From an uncultured Oscillospiraceae bacterium (GTDB lineage: Bacteria; Bacillota; Clostridia; Oscillospirales; Oscillospiraceae): a DNA stretch of 9,894 nucleotides. Of the stretch, positions 6,253-9,894 are shown in pieces. Location: the NCBI GenBank assembly GCA_910587395.1, contig CAJULJ010000084.1:1-9894 (forward strand). Direction: 5' to 3'. The position numbers and the translations under genes were made by a program. The notes beneath the pieces are model-generated. The model saw only the letters and a program-made list of their open reading frames with translations. It had not been told where the DNA came from and did not search any database. Position 1 is the first letter of the stretch, and each line of letters begins with the position of its first letter.

Positions 6253-7422
6253 TCAATATGCCTCCTGGAAGATTCGCGCGATTGCCCCGTGGCACATTTT
6301 CCCATAGCCGCCGGGAGCCACATTGCAGGAGGCGGCGATGATCCCCAGGTCGATGCTCTCATCCACGCCCAGCTCCCGCAGAGTGGTGGGCAGGCCGATT
6401 TCCCTGATGAAGGCCGCCAAAGCCTCCACACCAGCGGCGGCAACCTCATCATCGGTCTTTCCGGTGGGGTCGATGCCCCAGACACGGACGGCAAACCGCT
6501 TGAACTTTGCAAGCCCGTCCTTGTAGATGTGCCGGTAGTACACCGGGTGCAGGACGGCCAGTCCCGCGCCGTGATTGCAGTCGGTGTAGGCTCCCAGCTG
6601 ATGCTCCATCTGGTGGCACTGGAAGTCGCCCTTTTTGCCCAGCTTGATCAAGCGGTTTTCCGCCATCGTGGATTCCCACATGAGATTGCTCCGGGCATTG
6701 TAATCCTCCGGGTTTGCCAGAGACGCCCGCAGGTCCCGGATCACGCCCCGCATGAGGGCTTCGGAAATATCGTCCGATACATTCTCCGCGTCGCAGGGGC
6801 TGAAATATGTCTCCATGATGTGGCTGAGAATATCAAAGCCGCCGGAGGCCAACTGGAACCTGGGGACGCTGTACGTGTAGGTGGGGTCCATCAGGGCAAA
6901 CCGGGGATTGGCGGCGGGATAGTCCCGGCCTGTTTTGACCTTCCGGGCCTCGTTGGTGATAACCGCGCCGCCGTTCATCTCACTGCCGGTTCCGGCTACG
7001 GTGACGATCACCCCCAGGGGCAGGGGCTGGAAATCCACCACACCGGGCCGCGCCCAAAAATCGTCCCAGATGTCCCCATCGTAAGCCGCGGCCATGGAGA
7101 TAGCCTTGCAGCAGTCCATAACGCTGCCGCCGCCGATGCCAAGAATTACGTCTACACCCTTTTCCCGCGCCAGAGCCGCGCCCATCTGCACCTTGGCGTA
7201 GGTGGGGTTCGCCATGATGCCGGGAAACTCTACCACGGTTTTTCCGGCGGCGGTAAGAATGCCGGTTACCTCATCGTAGATACCGTTGCGCTTAATGGAG
7301 CCGCCGCCGTAGGCCAGCATCACCGTATCACCGTATTTTCCGACGAGGCAGCTCAAATACTCTTTCACACAACCTTTTCCAAAGAAGGTCTTGGTGGCGT
7401 TCTCAAAAATAAAGTTATTCAT
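6253..7422 (-). CDS. Iron-containing alcohol dehydrogenase (YqhD/BdhA-like)
   Basis: This 389-residue protein is a full-length group III, iron-activated alcohol dehydrogenase that interconverts aldehydes and alcohols with NAD(P)H. The cofactor motifs are YGGGSIKRNGIYDEV (38-52), GIGGGSVMDCCKAI (95-108) and VAGTGSEMN (142-150). By comparison with YqhD and FucO the metal ligands should be D197 and H201 in FDILSH, then H270 and H284, which show the expected 14-residue spacing. The family resemblance is closest to the NADPH-dependent YqhD/butanol-dehydrogenase branch that removes toxic aldehydes. A TTG at 7428 is in frame, but the ATG at 7422 is preferred because AGGA lies 9 nt upstream. It starts 2 bases after the stop of the DUF4405 gene, so the two are almost certainly co-transcribed and translationally coupled. 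Confidence 0.93.
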   Translation of the reverse strand: MNNFIFENATKTFFGKGCVKEYLSCLVGKYGDTVMLAYGGGSIKRNGIYDEVTGILTAAGKTVVEFPGIMANPTYAKVQMGAALAREKGVDVILGIGGGSVMDCCKAISMAAAYDGDIWDDFWARPGVVDFQPLPLGVIVTVAGTGSEMNGGAVITNEARKVKTGRDYPAANPRFALMDPTYTYSVPRFQLASGGFDILSHIMETYFSPCDAENVSDDISEALMRGVIRDLRASLANPEDYNARSNLMWESTMAENRLIKLGKKGDFQCHQMEHQLGAYTDCNHGAGLAVLHPVYYRHIYKDGLAKFKRFAVRVWGIDPTGKTDDEVAAAGVEALAAFIREIGLPTTLRELGVDESIDLGIIAASCNVAPGGYGKMCHGAIARIFQEAY

Positions 7423-7424
7423 GG

Positions 7425-8096
7425 TCAATCGTCCTTTTTCAATATAGTTTTTTTTCGGTGCAGCAAGCGCCCTCCATAATGGGCGCAGAAAATAAACAGC
7501 CCCATAATTGTCAGATAATCAAGGAAGAAAAACAGGATGGGCTCTTCATAATCCAGAAACAGAAAATGCGTTTGCAAAAGCAGATAATCAGGAAAACCGC
7601 GCTTAAAAAACGCATATGCGCCATAGGCCGCTGTCAGCCAGCCCAACACCCGGAGAAGCCATGCCTGTATCCCGGCGGGCTGGCGGAGCGCATTCAGCAC
7701 CATCCCCCAGTGGAGGCCCAGGTGCAGGCTCATGAACACAAAGCCCCAGAAGGAGCCTGCCATATGAACCTGCCTTGCCGGAGCGTTCTGTCCCCGGATA
7801 TGAAGACCGGAGAAAAGATGGTTCGATAGAATCGTCCCGCTGGCCATCAGCCCAACCATTGTTAGAAAGCACAGCGCGACAATCACTGTCTGCACGGTAC
7901 GATAAGCCGGCCAACGCCCCTTGCCCAAGCTCCCGATCCATTTCCGGTTCAGAACAAGGTGTGCGGCGAACAGCAGGAACATCCCCATCCCAATCCATTC
8001 ATGGGCCGCTTCCCCAATCAGCGAGTAAGGCATCAGGAGCGGCAGAGCCGCCGTCATCAGAAAATCAACGGCACGCTTTGCGATCGGCTTTTTCAT
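7425..8096 (-). CDS. DUF4405 integral membrane protein, candidate diheme b cytochrome
   Basis: This is a hydrophobic protein of 223 residues (228 if it starts at 8111). About six membrane helices are seen, near residues 10-28, 34-50, 68-87, 111-134, 147-164 and 186-208, with a basic C-terminal tail. The early segment PYSLIGEAAHEWIGMG is typical of the DUF4405 family, which I recall being grouped with diheme membrane cytochromes. H32 and H46 bracket helix 2, and H111 and H125 lie on helix 4. Each pair is 14 residues apart, the spacing used to hold two b hemes in cytochrome b. The start is uncertain. The ATG at 8096 gives a TAA-G-ATG junction with the upstream gene, as seen at 5851; the ATG at 8111 would overlap it by 14 nt. 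Neither has a good ribosome binding site. A membrane redox protein placed between an aldo/keto reductase and an alcohol dehydrogenase suggests exchange of electrons with the quinone pool or the cell exterior, as inference. Confidence 0.82.
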   Translation of the reverse strand: MKKPIAKRAVDFLMTAALPLLMPYSLIGEAAHEWIGMGMFLLFAAHLVLNRKWIGSLGKGRWPAYRTVQTVIVALCFLTMVGLMASGTILSNHLFSGLHIRGQNAPARQVHMAGSFWGFVFMSLHLGLHWGMVLNALRQPAGIQAWLLRVLGWLTAAYGAYAFFKRGFPDYLLLQTHFLFLDYEEPILFFFLDYLTIMGLFIFCAHYGGRLLHRKKTILKKDD

Positions 8097-8097
8097 C

Positions 8098-8952
8098 TTA
8101 TTTCTGTTCATCTACCGGGGGCACCATCTCCGCGTACTTCTTCAGCATCTCCGGTGTGCTGGTGTAGTAGCGGGTGTTCTTATCCAGAGCGGAGATCTCG
8201 GCCATTTCTTCCTCCGTCAAGGCGAAGTCAAAAAGGGCAAGGTTGTCCTTGATGTGCGCCGGATTCTTAGAGCCGGGAATGACAATGTTGCCGGACTGGA
8301 TATGCCAGCGCAGGATGATCTGGGCGCTGCTCTTGCCGTACTTCTGCGCCAGCATGGAGAACACCGGCTCTTCGATCAGCGCCTTGTCCCCGTGACCCAG
8401 GGGGTACCATGCTTGGATCGCCATGCCATGGCTGGTCAGGAATTTTTTCAATTCCGTCTCCTGGAAGTAAGGGTGAACTTCCGTCTGGAGGACGGTGGGC
8501 TTCACTTCGCAGACGGACAGGATTTCCTTGACCTGCTCTATGTTGAAGTTGGACAGGCCGATGGCCCGGACCTTACCTTCCCGGTACGCTTTTTCCATCA
8601 GCCGGTAACCGGCCACATAGTTCCCGGCGGGCTGATGGATCAGCAGAAGGTCGATGTAGCCGGTGTCCAGCCGCGCCAGGGTTTTCTCCACAGCGTCAGC
8701 CTGCTCGTAGAAGGACGGCCACAGCTTCGTTTCCAGGAAAATCTCCTCCCGCTTCAGCCCGGACTTTTTCATGGCCCGCCCCACGGCTCGCTCGTTCACA
8801 TAGGCGTTGGCGGTGTCGATCAGGCGGTAGCCGCCCGCAAGGGCGCTGACGCAGGATGCCTCCGCCTCATCAGGGGACAGCAGGAAGGTGCCGATACCGG
8901 CCATGGGCATGACCACGCCGCCCGTCAGTGTCAAAGTCATTTGTTCATTCAT
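8098..8952 (-). CDS. Aldo/keto reductase (2,5-diketogluconate reductase-like, AKR5 type)
   Basis: This 284-residue protein is a complete member of the aldo/keto reductase branch that includes 2,5-diketo-D-gluconate reductases and YvgN/YtbE-like methylglyoxal reductases. The catalytic tetrad is D46 and Y51 (LIDTANAYVNE), K76 (ETKLWP) and H106 (LLIHQP). The NADPH-binding motif IPGSKNPAHIKDNL lies at 225-238. It probably reduces small aldehydes or dicarbonyls in the cytosol; the natural substrate is not decidable. The ATG at 8952 has AAGGAG 9 nt upstream. It is the first gene of a likely five-gene run and lies just downstream of a LysR-type regulator gene. Its short leader contains a terminator-like hairpin that ends 19 nt before the start codon. 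Confidence 0.94.
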   Translation of the reverse strand: MNEQMTLTLTGGVVMPMAGIGTFLLSPDEAEASCVSALAGGYRLIDTANAYVNERAVGRAMKKSGLKREEIFLETKLWPSFYEQADAVEKTLARLDTGYIDLLLIHQPAGNYVAGYRLMEKAYREGKVRAIGLSNFNIEQVKEILSVCEVKPTVLQTEVHPYFQETELKKFLTSHGMAIQAWYPLGHGDKALIEEPVFSMLAQKYGKSSAQIILRWHIQSGNIVIPGSKNPAHIKDNLALFDFALTEEEMAEISALDKNTRYYTSTPEMLKKYAEMVPPVDEQK

Positions 8953-8971
8953 ATCGAAATTCTCCTTACAA

Positions 8972-9012
8972 GAAAAAGATGGGGTACTCTTGTCATTAAG
9001 AATACCCCATCT
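8972..9012 (-). terminator. Terminator-like hairpin in the leader of the aldo/keto reductase
   Basis: A perfect 10-bp inverted repeat, AGATGGGGTA (8977-8986) and TACCCCATCT (9003-9012), continues after one C/A mismatch with TCTT/AAGA and a 6-nt loop (8992-8997). On the - strand the stem is followed directly by TTTTTC, so it has the form of a strong intrinsic terminator. It lies downstream of the LysR stop codon and of the conserved promoter element, but upstream of the Shine-Dalgarno at 8962-8967. It may end the LysR transcript, attenuate the operon, or both. Confidence 0.75.
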
Positions 9013-9017
9013 CTGCT

Positions 9018-9052
9018 GAAAACAGAAGTATCGGTTTGTTTATGAGTATCAA
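9018..9052 (-). promoter_or_regulatory. Conserved 35-bp promoter/operator element, copy 2
   Basis: On the - strand this element begins TTGATACT and ends ACTTCTGTTTTC, and it matches the copy at 3652-3686 at 30 of 35 positions without gaps. It starts 8 bp past the LysR stop, and its near edge is 65 nt from the aldo/keto reductase start. GATACT occurs twice within it, 18 bp apart. A good -10 box is not evident. The likely role is binding of the adjacent LysR-type regulator together with RNA polymerase, inferred from position and from conservation between two unlike operons. Confidence 0.65.
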
Positions 9053-9060
9053 CCTTTGGC

Positions 9061-9894
9061 TTATAACTTTGCGTTCATTACATGGGCCACGGTGCGAATC
9101 AGCCTTTGAACTGTGGGCGAAGGTGTGGGCGAGTGCAGTAGCCCGAAGGGAATGGAGTGGTTCCACTCCACGGGAAGGATTTTCAAAAGCGGGTGTATGC
9201 CCTCCCACTGCGGAACCGCCATCAGCAGAGCGTTCTCATGCTCACACTGATTGAATACCTCCAGATTGTAAAAGGAAAAATCAACGATTTGAATTTCTGG
9301 ATGCTGTTCCCACAAATCATCCCGCAGCCTGTCCACATACTTGCTCCAGTTGCGCTTCATAAGCATAAACCGCTGTCCATACAAGTCCTCTACTGTCAGC
9401 TTTTTCTTCTGGGCCAGCGGATGGTAAATAGACACCGCACAGCAGATAGGAACCCGCATCAGCTCCAGCGCATCGCAGGCGCGCAGGGTCAGCATGGTTT
9501 CGTCAAAAATACCAGCCACAATGTCGATGTTCTGCCCCAGGTTTGCCAGAATTTCGCGTGCGTTCTCCGGGGTGTTATCAAAGTTCACCATCTGGAATTT
9601 CAGCTCCGGGTGGACCTCATGCACCCGGGGCCATAGGTCCAGCAGGAACTGGCTGGGCGTCATCAGTGATGTACCGATACGGATCACGCTCTCGTTGCTC
9701 TGCATGGCGTTCTTGGCCCGCACCTGGGCATCCCTGGCGTACTGGATCATGTACTTGGCGTCCTGATAGTAGGACTTGCCCGCATTGGTCAGCGTCAGAC
9801 CACGGGGGGTGCGGTTGAATAGCCGCACCTCCAAGCTACCCTCCAGCAGATTGATCTGCTTCATCACCGCTGTGGAGGATATGAACAGCGCCTC
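9061..9894 (-). CDS. LysR-type transcriptional regulator (N-terminus outside window)
   Basis: The frame is open at the right edge; 277 residues are visible of a family that usually has about 300, so only some 20-30 N-terminal residues are missing. The edge carries the second half of the winged helix-turn-helix: FISSTAVMKQINLLEGSLEVRLF, then NRTPRGLTLTNAGKSYY, which is diagnostic for LysR proteins. The linker helix and the effector-binding domain follow, beginning about IRIGTSLMTPSQFLLDLW and including PICCAVSIYHPLAQKKKLTVEDLYGQRFML. The effector is unknown. The gene is transcribed toward the oxidoreductase genes instead of divergently from them, and ends 108 bp before the first aldo/keto reductase. 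The shared element at 9018-9052 and 3652-3686 makes this protein the best candidate regulator of both aldo/keto reductase operons. Confidence 0.93.
   Translation of the reverse strand, partial: EALFISSTAVMKQINLLEGSLEVRLFNRTPRGLTLTNAGKSYYQDAKYMIQYARDAQVRAKNAMQSNESVIRIGTSLMTPSQFLLDLWPRVHEVHPELKFQMVNFDNTPENAREILANLGQNIDIVAGIFDETMLTLRACDALELMRVPICCAVSIYHPLAQKKKLTVEDLYGQRFMLMKRNWSKYVDRLRDDLWEQHPEIQIVDFSFYNLEVFNQCEHENALLMAVPQWEGIHPLLKILPVEWNHSIPFGLLHSPTPSPTVQRLIRTVAHVMNAKL

Noticed and set aside
6216..6512. N-terminal extension of the SnoaL-like protein
   Set aside because: The extension overlaps the alcohol dehydrogenase coding sequence and has no family resemblance, while the ATG at 6215 has an AGGAGGA site 8 nt upstream.
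6106..7479. Long open frame on the + strand across the alcohol dehydrogenase
   Set aside because: It is antisense to a clearly recognised gene, its translation resembles no protein family, and it reflects the GC-rich codon use of the real gene.
1..9894. CRISPR arrays, tRNA or rRNA genes, and complete insertion sequences
   Set aside because: No regularly spaced repeats, no tRNA-like cloverleaf and no terminal inverted repeats with a transposase were seen; the recombinase fragment is the only mobility gene.

Overview
The window looks like a GC-rich chromosome segment from an anaerobic gut-type Firmicute, probably class Clostridia and perhaps Oscillospiraceae. This is inferred from strong AGGAGG-type ribosome binding sites, very tight gene packing, and the clostridial style of the oxidoreductases (Isf-like flavoprotein, YqhD/Bdh-like iron alcohol dehydrogenase, DUF4405 protein, CMD-cupin fusion). 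No taxonomic marker gene is present, so this is an impression and not an identification.

Layout. At the left edge is the 3' end of a large serine recombinase on the + strand (open at base 1, stop at 596). It marks the end of a mobile element, or a remnant of one. Everything else is on the - strand and is read from right to left. Order of transcription: a LysR-type regulator (cut by the right edge, stop at 9061); aldo/keto reductase (8952-8098); DUF4405 membrane protein (8096-7425); iron-dependent alcohol dehydrogenase (7422-6253); SnoaL/NTF2-like small protein (6215-5853); RibD C-terminal/DHFR-like reductase (5851-5150); a MerR-type promoter; flavin-reductase-like protein (5071-4514); carboxymuconolactone-decarboxylase/cupin fusion (4491-3754); an intrinsic terminator; a second regulated promoter; a second aldo/keto reductase (3585-2584); a lipoprotein with two flavodoxin domains (2570-1302); and an Isf-like flavoprotein (1288-656). 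The two sides converge in a 59-bp gap at 597-655. No stretch above 168 bp lacks a gene.

How it may work together. Nearly every gene encodes an NAD(P)H- or flavin-linked redox enzyme, so this reads as an inducible island for reducing carbonyl, quinone or other electrophilic compounds. Regulation appears to come from three directions. A 35-bp element, identical at 30 of 35 positions, precedes both aldo/keto reductase operons at nearly the same distance from the start codon. A 19-bp-spacer promoter of MerR-family type drives the middle pair. A terminator hairpin sits inside the leader of the first aldo/keto reductase.

Two proteins hint at an envelope-linked electron path. The DUF4405 protein carries two pairs of histidines, each 14 residues apart in a membrane helix, as in diheme b cytochromes. 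The tandem flavodoxin is predicted to be a lipoprotein outside the membrane. That link is a hypothesis. The individual enzyme families are familiar; the regulatory architecture and the possible redox relay are the parts most worth checking.
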